9,096 nt of DNA from CAIYHK01 sp964638795 (GTDB taxonomy: Bacteria; Actinomycetota; Acidimicrobiia; Acidimicrobiales; Ilumatobacteraceae): positions 1 through 9,096 of the forward strand of contig CAZXAX010000065.1 in the NCBI GenBank assembly GCA_964638795.1, read 5' to 3'. Every line of letters begins with the position of its first letter. Position 1 is the first letter of the stretch. Position numbers and translations under genes: made by a program. Shown here piece by piece: positions 1-5,415 of the stretch. The notes beneath the pieces are model-generated. The model did no database searches and had not been told where the DNA came from. It saw nothing but the letters and a program-made list of their open reading frames with translations.

Positions 1-366
1 GTGCACTATCCGTTGCTCGCGATTGTGCCAATGGACTCCGCATCATCAACGGCTCTCATCCATCAACGCCGGACGGCATACGTGGTTGGGCTGCCGATGG
101 CCGTGGAGGGTGTCAGCACCCTGGTGCTCCTTGGAGCAGCTCCCGATGAAGTCTGGTGGTGGATGCCGTGGCTTGGTGGTGTGTTGCTGGCAATCGCGCT
201 TGGAAGTACGGTGCTTTTGTCTGTGCCTCGACACGCTGAAATGGCCCAGAATCCGACTCCAGAGATCGGCCGTGCGCTTGTTCGTACCAACTGGCCGCGA
301 ACCATCGCATGGTCACTGCGTGGTGTGTTAGGAATCATCATGTTGAGCCAAGTGCTGGCCGGCTGA
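1..366 (+). CDS. Uncharacterised small membrane protein, 5'-truncated
   Basis: The reading frame is open from the first base to a TGA at 364-366 and gives 121 visible residues. The GTG at base 1 is probably internal. The opening HYPL motif and the following HQRR...VVGLPM..E pattern resemble the middle of a family of roughly 150-170-residue bacterial membrane proteins of unknown function, which I know only as hypothetical proteins. They have a hydrophobic N-terminal helix before this point. Visible hydrophobic stretches lie at about residues 27-46, 54-74 and 103-119. The NWPRT..W..R motif near residues 97-107 is also typical of that family. The stop is only 14 nt before the heliorhodopsin start, so the two are probably co-transcribed. 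No catalytic motif is seen and I do not assign a function. Membrane location is well supported, and the family match is from memory. Confidence 0.7.
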   Translation: MHYPLLAIVPMDSASSTALIHQRRTAYVVGLPMAVEGVSTLVLLGAAPDEVWWWMPWLGGVLLAIALGSTVLLSVPRHAEMAQNPTPEIGRALVRTNWPRTIAWSLRGVLGIIMLSQVLAG

Positions 367-367
367 A

Positions 368-374
368 AAGGAAG
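368..374 (+). promoter_or_regulatory. Ribosome binding site of heliorhodopsin (AAGGAAG)
   Basis: AAGGAAG lies 6 nt before the ATG at 381. It selects this start over the GTG/ATG possibilities further upstream in the same frame (from 309), which overlap the preceding gene and would add a hydrophilic extension absent from the family. Confidence 0.75.
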
Positions 375-380
375 TTCAAG

Positions 381-1118
381 ATGTCACGTTTGAAGCGCCT
401 GAATCTGATTGCTGCTTTGTTGCACTTCGTGCAGGGAATTGCAATCCTCCTTCTCAGTAACGACTTCGCACTTCCGGTCACGAGCTTCTACTGGAATGAT
501 GCACCGAACAATCGTCTCGATATAACTCGTTTGGATCGAGTATTTGATGTTCCGATTGCATGGGCAGCTGCGGTCTTCTTGTTCCTGTCTGCATTTTTCC
601 ATTTGATCGTTGCAACCGTTGGGCGCAGTAAGTACGAGAGCGAGATTCAAGCCGAGCAGAACCGATTCCGCTGGGTCGAATATTCCATCTCATCAACAGT
701 GATGATTCTCGCAATCTGTTTGGTGTTTGGAATCGGCGACATCGCTGGTCTTCTTGGAATCGCAGGAACGAATGCAGCGATGATTCTGTTCGGATGGATC
801 ATGGAAGTTGTGAATAAGCCGGGGCAGAAGGTCTGGTGGACACCGTTCTGGTTTGGTTGCATCGCGGGAATCGTGCCGTGGATCGGGCTTCTCTTCTATC
901 TGCTCGGCCCTGGAAGTGACATGCCTGGATTCGTGTATGGCATTTTCATCAGCATCTTCATCTTCTTCAACTTGTTCGCACTGAACCAATACCTGCAGTA
1001 TCGCAAGGTCGGGAAGTGGGCGAGTTATATATACGGCGAGCGTGCGTACTTGATTTTGAGCCTTACCGCCAAGAGCGCATTGGCTTGGCAGTTATTTGGT
1101 AACACGCTGTCTAGTTAA
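381..1118 (+). CDS. Heliorhodopsin
   Basis: The product is a 245-residue retinal-binding membrane protein of the heliorhodopsin family, seven-helix photoreceptors whose membrane orientation is inverted relative to type-1 rhodopsins (N-terminus cytoplasmic). Seven hydrophobic segments are visible at about 7-29, 57-80, 95-117, 120-142, 153-175, 183-206 and 218-241. The diagnostic motifs are present: SNDFALP at 26-32, RWVEYS at 97-102, WFGCIAGIVPWIGLL at 157-171, PGFVYGI at 182-188, and SLTAKSALAWQ at 227-237. By alignment from memory with the founding member 48C12, K231 is the retinal Schiff-base lysine, E100 the counterion, H15 and H74 the buried histidines and S227 the serine near the Schiff base, so all key residues are kept. 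Characterised heliorhodopsins have slow photocycles and generally no ion transport, which suggests sensing. It likely shares a transcript with the membrane-protein gene 14 nt upstream. Its stop overlaps that of a convergent gene. No retinal biosynthesis gene is in the window. Confidence 0.96.
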   Translation: MSRLKRLNLIAALLHFVQGIAILLLSNDFALPVTSFYWNDAPNNRLDITRLDRVFDVPIAWAAAVFLFLSAFFHLIVATVGRSKYESEIQAEQNRFRWVEYSISSTVMILAICLVFGIGDIAGLLGIAGTNAAMILFGWIMEVVNKPGQKVWWTPFWFGCIAGIVPWIGLLFYLLGPGSDMPGFVYGIFISIFIFFNLFALNQYLQYRKVGKWASYIYGERAYLILSLTAKSALAWQLFGNTLSS

Positions 1119-1249
1119 CGGCAGGCCTCGGAGCAGTAACGCACACTTTCCCAGTCGCGCGCCCACTTCTTACGCCACTCAAATGGACGACCACAGGTCG
1201 CACAAATTTTCGGTGGATGGCCATTCTTTGTTTTTGCTACACGTGCCAT
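1115..1249 (-). CDS. DUF2256-family small zinc-ribbon-like protein
   Basis: I found this 44-residue gene by translating the minus strand. It starts at ATG 1249-1247 and ends with TAA at 1117-1115. The protein is lysine-rich at the N-terminus, followed by GHPPKIC, then CATCGRPFEWRKKW and finally RYCSEACR. Cysteines at 16, 19, 39 and 43 form two CxxC/CxxxC pairs, as expected of a structural zinc site. The pattern PPKIC..CGRPF.WRKKW......V.YCS..CR is the hallmark of DUF2256, whose members are usually about 40-55 residues. Function is unknown. As I recall, DUF2256 genes often neighbour cryptochrome/photolyase genes in other bacteria, which would fit with the heliorhodopsin here. The start lies 14 nt after the stop of the upstream minus-strand gene, so the two probably form an operon. 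The Shine-Dalgarno site is weak. The stop codon shares bases 1116-1117 with the heliorhodopsin stop on the other strand. Confidence 0.9.
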   Translation of the reverse strand: MARVAKTKNGHPPKICATCGRPFEWRKKWARDWESVRYCSEACR

Positions 1250-1263
1250 TGGTTGATCATTCT

Positions 1264-1644
1264 TTAGAAGGGATCCTCGGATTCGCTGATCACGGCAGCT
1301 AGGTGATCGGCGAACTTTATGGTGTCTCCAGCGAACTCATTCAGCGCATCCGCATCAAGTAACACGGAAAGCCCCGAAGATCTACGAACCAAGACCACTG
1401 GAAACTGTTGCGATGTCTGCAGGACATCAGCAGGCGCATCGTTGCGGTGAAAAGTTCGAAAGGGAACTGCAAGCTCACGCGAGCATGACACCCATTCGCG
1501 TTTTGTGCGGAACACGCCATGAGTGAGTTCACACAGTGCGCAGTGTGTGGCACCCACACGAGCCTTGAGCCAGTAGGAAATCTCGCCGATGAGAGTGGCG
1601 TCGGCGTCATATACCCCAATGAACTCAATAACTTCCTCGGACAT
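1264..1644 (-). CDS. Uncharacterised protein with HCxxC motif
   Basis: The product is 126 residues with no signal peptide or membrane segment. It opens with an acidic stretch and FIGVYDADATLIGEISYW. The motif THCALCELTHG at 33-43 supplies C35, C38, H34 and H42, a possible metal or redox site. It is followed by a region with W51, C54 and PFRTFHRND at 61-69, then a beta-like PVVLV and LSVLLDADAL segment. The GVYDADGTL...YW.....G..HC.LC..THG layout is one I recognise from hypothetical proteins of actinobacteria and other bacteria, but no function is known to me. The gene heads a minus-strand pair with the DUF2256 gene 14 nt downstream, and both are small cysteine-containing proteins. A TACCGT hexamer lies at -14 to -9 from the ATG and no strong Shine-Dalgarno site is visible. 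The start is supported by the 63-bp divergent spacer to the DUF2071 gene. Confidence 0.75.
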   Translation of the reverse strand: MSEEVIEFIGVYDADATLIGEISYWLKARVGATHCALCELTHGVFRTKREWVSCSRELAVPFRTFHRNDAPADVLQTSQQFPVVLVRRSSGLSVLLDADALNEFAGDTIKFADHLAAVISESEDPF

Positions 1645-1707
1645 CGGTCTTTACGGTATCGCTGTAATAGGTAGTTATTCGTCGTCTCGCTGCATACCCT
1701 TGCAAAC
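1645..1707. promoter_or_regulatory. Divergent promoter region with near-start -10-like hexamers
   Basis: This 63-bp spacer must contain both divergent promoters. On the plus strand TACCCT at 1695-1700 lies at -13 to -8 from the GTG at 1708, and on the minus strand TACCGT (1658-1653) lies at -14 to -9 from the ATG at 1644. Neither start has a good Shine-Dalgarno site, so leaderless transcripts are plausible. No convincing -35 boxes can be chosen by eye. Confidence 0.4.
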
Positions 1708-2427
1708 GTGTCTTTAATTGAGCGCCCTACTGCTTGCCCAGATCCAGTGCGTCGCGCTGTTATGCGCCAACAGTGGAAGGATCTTGCTTACTTGCACTGG
1801 CGTTATGACCCGGCTGTGGTGCAGAGCTTGCTTCCGAAAGGTCTAAGTGTGGACACATTCGATGGGTCTGCATGGGTGGGTCTGATTCCGTTCTCAATGC
1901 GCGATGTCGGGCTTGCGCGCGGGCCCTCGGTTCCTTATCTCGGATCGTTTGCCGAGGTGAATGTGCGCACCTATGTGCATGTAGATGACAAGCCGGGCGT
2001 GTACTTCTTTTCGCTTGATGTTGATCGGTTACTGCCTGCACTCGTGGCGCGGCTCTCGTATCGAATCCCTTACTGCTGGGGGAGCACTTCACACACACGA
2101 GAAGAAAACACGTTGCGTACAGATGTGAACCGTAAGTGGCCAAACAAGCTTTCAAACTCAAGTATCGAGGTGCAGATGGGAGAATTAATTGAGCCCGATG
2201 CCCTCGATGTTTTCCTTACAGCCCGTTGGGGTTTGTACTCAAAATCTCTACGTGGAATTCGCTACGCGCCAGTTGATCACGAGCCATGGCCGCTGCGTTC
2301 GGCGAAAGCAATAACCTACGACCCGGTGTTGCTTCAGGCTGCGGGATTTCCAGCACCAGAAGGTGAGCCACATGTTCGATGCTCCGATGGTGTGAATGTG
2401 CGCATCGGCACGCCACGACGGGCCTGA
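1708..2427 (+). CDS. DUF2071 (YqjF-like) family protein
   Basis: This complete gene encodes 239 residues, the usual length of the DUF2071/YqjF family, whose biochemical role is not established. Family features are visible in order: QQWKDLAYLHWRYDP at 21-35, LLPKGLSVDTFDG at 41-53 with WVGLIPF at 56-62, FAEVNVRTYV at 81-90, GVYFFSLD at 97-104, an ARLSYRIPYCW segment at 114-124, FLTARWGLYS at 169-178, and DHEPWPL at 190-196. The C-terminus has the HVRCSDGVNVRIGTPRR ending typical of the family. No signal peptide or membrane helix is seen. The start is GTG, preceded by TACCCT and TTGCAAA rather than a Shine-Dalgarno site. It is divergent from the small HCxxC gene and convergent, 4 nt apart, with the Gfo/Idh/MocA gene, so it appears to be a single-gene transcript. 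Confidence 0.85.
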   Translation: MSLIERPTACPDPVRRAVMRQQWKDLAYLHWRYDPAVVQSLLPKGLSVDTFDGSAWVGLIPFSMRDVGLARGPSVPYLGSFAEVNVRTYVHVDDKPGVYFFSLDVDRLLPALVARLSYRIPYCWGSTSHTREENTLRTDVNRKWPNKLSNSSIEVQMGELIEPDALDVFLTARWGLYSKSLRGIRYAPVDHEPWPLRSAKAITYDPVLLQAAGFPAPEGEPHVRCSDGVNVRIGTPRRA

Positions 2428-2457
2428 CATCTCAGTTGAGTTCTAATTCTGAGATGT
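2427..2457. terminator. Candidate bidirectional stem-loop at a convergent junction
   Basis: ACATCTCAG at 2427-2435 and CTGAGATGT at 2449-2457 form a perfect 9-bp inverted repeat with a 13-nt loop. It covers the end of both convergent genes (stops at 2425-2427 plus and 2434-2432 minus). There is no T-tract on either side, so it is not a canonical intrinsic terminator. It could still pause transcription or protect the 3' ends. Confidence 0.4.
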
Positions 2458-3508
2458 GAACAACACGCTGCTCTGCAATTGACAAATGGGCGGCGGCGCC
2501 AACCACAACCGACCACAGCCCAGCGGTAGTGTCCACCTCAACTGAACCATCACCGCGGACAGCATCAATAAACCGTCGCAATTCGACAAAGCTCGCACCG
2601 TGATGAAAGCCCGTATGCCCAACATCTTTGGCGGGTACTGGGTCGGCACGCACGGACCGATCTGCACGCTTACCTATATATAGGTGTCCATCTCCGGGAA
2701 CGGCGGCTTCGATCTTTCCTGCGTCACCAACCACGACGAGTTCCTGTTCGTTGCGCCCACCTTCAGCGAACATGCTGAGATCGAGCATCGCTCGGACGCC
2801 ATTTGCGTAATCAACCGTGACGAATGCGTTATCAAGAATGTCCGCATGCCGTCCGTCGTAGACCTCGTCAAGATGATTCACATCTTGCCCACCACTGGCG
2901 TACACACGTGTGGGACGAGAGCCAGAGGCAAGATTCATGAGGTCAAAGAAGTGGCAGCACTTCTCCACGAGAGTGCCACCAGTGTTGGCAGTGAACCGAT
3001 TCCAGTTGTCCACCTTTACTAGAAACGGAAATCGATGTTCGCGAATTGAAATCATCTTTAGCTCGCCGATGATTCCGGATGCGAGTTGGTTGAGAAGATG
3101 AGCAATTGATGGCATGTATCGGTACTCAAGCCCCACCCAAGTGATGGCATCGCGTTTCTGTGACTGCTTAACCACAGCACTGCAGTCCGAGATAGTTGTG
3201 CACATTGGTTTTTCCACCAACACCGAAATATCGGTGGACAAAACATCGTCGAGCACTGCTTTATGCGTGTGATTTGGTGACGCAATTATCACGGCGTCAA
3301 CAGCATCGCTAGCCAAGAGATTGCGATGATCTTTGAACACGGAAACGCCCGCCCAGCGATCCCCGAGGGTCATTTCGGCCCATGAAAGTGGTTCATCATT
3401 TGGGTCACTGACTGCGGTGATGATCACATCGTCCATGGGCAACAAATTGCGTAGATGTTCGCACCCCATCATCCCTGTGCCAATGACACCGAAGCGCAAC
3501 TTCTCCAT
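2432..3508 (-). CDS. Gfo/Idh/MocA family NAD(P)-dependent oxidoreductase
   Basis: The product is 358 residues, typical for this cytosolic dehydrogenase family, which oxidises or reduces sugars, inositols and related compounds. The N-terminal Rossmann fold carries GVIGTGMMG at 7-15 for the dinucleotide. It is followed by SPNHTH at 77-82 and the family signature EKP at 99-101, whose K100 is a catalytic residue. The C-terminal alpha/beta domain contains GGTLVEKCCHFFDLM at 177-191, with H186 at the position of the usual catalytic histidine, then DVNHLDE and GHTGFHHGASF. The frame is open further upstream to a TTG at 3577, but the ATG at 3508 begins directly before the Rossmann strand and has TAGGCT at -13 to -8, so I chose it. 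The substrate is unknown. The gene is divergent from an aldo/keto reductase and monooxygenase pair and may act in the same pathway. Confidence 0.9.
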   Translation of the reverse strand: MEKLRFGVIGTGMMGCEHLRNLLPMDDVIITAVSDPNDEPLSWAEMTLGDRWAGVSVFKDHRNLLASDAVDAVIIASPNHTHKAVLDDVLSTDISVLVEKPMCTTISDCSAVVKQSQKRDAITWVGLEYRYMPSIAHLLNQLASGIIGELKMISIREHRFPFLVKVDNWNRFTANTGGTLVEKCCHFFDLMNLASGSRPTRVYASGGQDVNHLDEVYDGRHADILDNAFVTVDYANGVRAMLDLSMFAEGGRNEQELVVVGDAGKIEAAVPGDGHLYIGKRADRSVRADPVPAKDVGHTGFHHGASFVELRRFIDAVRGDGSVEVDTTAGLWSVVVGAAAHLSIAEQRVVHISELELN

Positions 3509-3515
3509 GTCGGTG

Positions 3516-3521
3516 AGCCTA
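3516..3521 (-). promoter_or_regulatory. Candidate -10 element for the Gfo/Idh/MocA gene
   Basis: Read on the minus strand this is TAGGCT, at -13 to -8 from the ATG at 3508. It matches TANNNT at the spacing expected of a leaderless transcript. No Shine-Dalgarno site precedes the ATG and no clear -35 is visible. Confidence 0.4.
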
Positions 3522-3565
3522 GGTGGTGTTGCGACCGCACTCTGAACCAATGATTTCTTCACGAC

Positions 3566-3571
3566 TAGTCT
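3566..3571 (+). promoter_or_regulatory. Candidate -10 element for the aldo/keto reductase operon
   Basis: TAGTCT lies exactly at -12 to -7 if transcription starts on the A of the ATG at 3578. No Shine-Dalgarno site is present. This supports the ATG at 3578 over the TTG at 3572, which would fall at the edge of the element. Confidence 0.45.
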
Positions 3572-3577
3572 TTGCAA

Positions 3578-4360
3578 ATGAGCGAAAACCTCGTGTCGTC
3601 AGCGCAAAGACAACTCGGCGCCACAGTCGAAGTTGGCCCGATCGCCCTTGGTTGTTGGCGATTCACCGGCACGTCAGATGGCGACAATGCGCGACTCATT
3701 GCCAGCGCACTTGATCTTGGCATCAACTTCGTCGACAATGCCGATGTCTACGGATTGGACTGGGGTGGCTCTGGATTTGGTGCCTGTGAAGAGGCATTGG
3801 GTCGCGTGTTCAAACTCGATACGAGTCTGCGAGATCGAATTGCACTTGCAACCAAGGGTGGGATCATCCCTGGAGTTCCGTATTACTCATCGGCCAAGTA
3901 TTTGGTCGAAGCGTGTGAGAAATCGTTGCAGCGAATGAACGTTGAGCATGTTGAGCTCTACCAAGTGCACCGACCCGATTTGTTTACTCACCCCGACGAG
4001 GTAGCCACTGCNNNNNNNNNNNNNNNNNNNNNNNNNNNNNNNNNNNNNNNNNNNNNNNNNNNNNNNNNNNNNNNNNNNNNNNNNNNNNNNNNNNNNNNNN
4101 NNNNNNNNNNNGTCATTTCTGGTGAGGGATTGCGCCCTGAACTGATTGCGGTTTTGGATGAGCTCGCCGAGCGTGAAAAGGTGTCGCGCGCCGCCGTGGC
4201 CGTTGCATTCGTGCTTGCGCACCCCGCCGATGCGGTAGCGATTGTCGGCACTCAAGATCTGCGGCACCTGGCAGAGATCACGATGGCAACCTCCATTCAT
4301 CTCACGCGGACCGATGTGTACCGAATAGTCGAGGCCAGTGAAGGCAAAAAGCTGCCATGA
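3578..4360 (+). CDS. Aldo/keto reductase, interrupted by an assembly gap
   Basis: This NAD(P)H-dependent carbonyl reductase of the aldo/keto reductase superfamily resembles the YdhF-like group. The N-terminal part (about 145 residues) has PIALGCWRFTG at 21-31, FVDNADVYG at 51-59, ATKGGI at 91-96 and LYQVHRPD at 127-134. The catalytic tetrad is therefore visible as D53, Y58, K93 and H131. Bases 4012-4111 are N. After the gap the same frame resumes with a C-terminal part containing LDELAEREKVSRAAVAVAFV, then PADAVAIVGTQ (cofactor-binding end) and LTRTDVYRIVEAS. Compared with a roughly 300-residue YdhF, about 75 residues, including the GVSNF and NQ segments, are hidden. The stop overlaps the next start as ATGA, so translation is probably coupled to the flavin monooxygenase. 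The start is ATG at 3578, probably leaderless. I expect the gene to be intact in the organism. Confidence 0.88.
   Translation: MSENLVSSAQRQLGATVEVGPIALGCWRFTGTSDGDNARLIASALDLGINFVDNADVYGLDWGGSGFGACEEALGRVFKLDTSLRDRIALATKGGIIPGVPYYSSAKYLVEACEKSLQRMNVEHVELYQVHRPDLFTHPDEVATXXXXXXXXXXXXXXXXXXXXXXXXXXXXXXXXXXVISGEGLRPELIAVLDELAEREKVSRAAVAVAFVLAHPADAVAIVGTQDLRHLAEITMATSIHLTRTDVYRIVEASEGKKLP
4012..4111. other. Assembly gap of 100 N
   Basis: Exactly 100 undetermined bases interrupt the aldo/keto reductase gene. The round number suggests a placeholder of unknown size. Homology predicts about 220-230 missing bases. The flanking frames agree if the true length leaves remainder 1 when divided by 3, as 100 does. 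Confidence 0.98.
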
Positions 4361-5412
4361 CCGTAGAAAGGTCACCAGCTGAAATCGCATGGTTCGGTGC
4401 GCTGTGTGACGACGACTACGAGCAGATCGGTGTAGTCCAAGACGATCTACGCAGCAGTTGGAATCACTGTCGCGACATCGTGCTTGAAGCAGAACGCCAC
4501 GGCTTTGACAACATCCTCCTACCATCGGGGTATTCACTTGGAATTGACACTGTGTCGTTTGCTTCATCGGTGGCATCACTCACTTCCACAATGAAATTGT
4601 TAGTTGCAGTGCGTTGTGGTGAAGTTTGGCCACCGCAGCTAGCTCGACAGATGGCCACACTCAATCAAACCCTGGAAGGTCGACTCACCATCAACATCAT
4701 CTCTTCAGAGATGCCAGGGGAGATTTTGGACGGCCGTGCTCGTTATGCGCGCACAAAAGAGAACATGCAAATCTTGCGCACCTTGTTACGTGGCGAACGG
4801 CTAGATCATGAAGGTGAGTTCTATTCGCTACATTTGAACGCACCTCGGATCGCTGTAGAGAATCCCCACGATCCACAGTTCTATTTTGGTGGTCTAAGCG
4901 AAGAAGCACGTGACGTTGCTGCGGCTGAAGCCGATGTCTATTTGATGTGGCCTGATGTCGAAGAGGTAGTCGCCGAGACAATTGCTGATATGCGTGCACG
5001 AGCATCTGCCTACGGCCGCACTTTGCGGTTTGGCTATCGGTGTCACGTGGTCGTGCGCGATACAGCAGAGCAAGCACTTGATGCTGCGAACTGGATAGTC
5101 GCAGGTATTGACGCAAGTGAAGGCGATCGGATTCGTTCACAATCGTTGGATTCGCAAAGTATCGGTGTGCGCCGCCAAGCCGAGCTTCGTGAGACATCTG
5201 CCGATGATGGATTCGTTGAGGATTATCTCTGGACTGGCATCGGTCGTGCCCGCAGTGGCTGTGGCGCAGCCATTGTTGGCACTCCTTCAGAAGTGGCAGA
5301 CAAGATCAATCGCTATCGCGATCTTGGCATTGATGCATTCATCTTTTCTGGCTATCCCCACAAAGAGGAATGCACGCGGTTCGCACAATCAGTGCTTCCG
5401 CTTGTGCGATGA
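4357..5412 (+). CDS. SsuD-like LLM-class flavin-dependent monooxygenase
   Basis: The product has 351 residues with the TIM-barrel pattern of the bacterial-luciferase-like (LLM) superfamily, closest by eye to the alkanesulfonate monooxygenase SsuD group. These enzymes use reduced FMN, supplied by a separate reductase, and oxygen. Visible motifs are AWFGALCDDD at 11-20, WNHCRDIVLEAERHGFDNIL at 35-54, QLARQMATL at 94-102, GRLTINII at 108-115, RYARTKENMQIL at 129-140, FYFGGLSEEA at 175-184, GYRCHVVVRDT at 226-236, GCGAAIVGTPSEVADKI at 301-317 and the characteristic FIFSGYPHKEE at 328-338. R228, H230, R299 and Y333 align with SsuD R226, H228, R297 and Y331. The positions of SsuD H11 and C54 appear to hold other residues (C17 and about L61), so the substrate may differ. 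The gene overlaps the aldo/keto reductase by ATGA and ends 3 nt from a convergent gene. No flavin reductase gene is in the window. Confidence 0.87.
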   Translation: MTVERSPAEIAWFGALCDDDYEQIGVVQDDLRSSWNHCRDIVLEAERHGFDNILLPSGYSLGIDTVSFASSVASLTSTMKLLVAVRCGEVWPPQLARQMATLNQTLEGRLTINIISSEMPGEILDGRARYARTKENMQILRTLLRGERLDHEGEFYSLHLNAPRIAVENPHDPQFYFGGLSEEARDVAAAEADVYLMWPDVEEVVAETIADMRARASAYGRTLRFGYRCHVVVRDTAEQALDAANWIVAGIDASEGDRIRSQSLDSQSIGVRRQAELRETSADDGFVEDYLWTGIGRARSGCGAAIVGTPSEVADKINRYRDLGIDAFIFSGYPHKEECTRFAQSVLPLVR

Positions 5413-5415
5413 CCT

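Noticed and set aside
1096..1302. Plus-strand open frame downstream of heliorhodopsin
   Set aside because: Its opposite strand encodes a clear DUF2256 protein, so the plus-strand translation is a shadow.
2672..2685. Perfect 14-bp palindrome ACCTATATATAGGT
   Set aside because: It lies inside the Gfo/Idh/MocA coding region. A perfect 14-bp palindrome is expected roughly once in 16 kb at equal base frequencies, so chance explains it.
1700..3577. TTGCAAA just before the starts of both the DUF2071 gene (1700-1706) and the aldo/keto reductase gene (3572-3578)
   Set aside because: Only two copies, absent from the other start regions, and easily a coincidence of A/T-rich sequence. It was not enough to propose a regulator site.
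3509..3577. N-terminal extension of the Gfo/Idh/MocA protein to a TTG at 3577
   Set aside because: The 23 extra residues precede the canonical Rossmann start, the TTG has no ribosome binding site and would use the whole divergent spacer, and the ATG at 3508 fits the family and the promoter-like hexamer.
3887..4579. Long minus-strand open frame across the assembly gap
   Set aside because: It is opened artificially by the Ns and lies antisense to the well-supported aldo/keto reductase and monooxygenase genes; its translation looks like no family.
4697..5197. 166-codon minus-strand open frame inside the monooxygenase gene
   Set aside because: Its composition (rich in H, R, Q, S) is that of an antisense shadow, and the plus-strand gene is certain.
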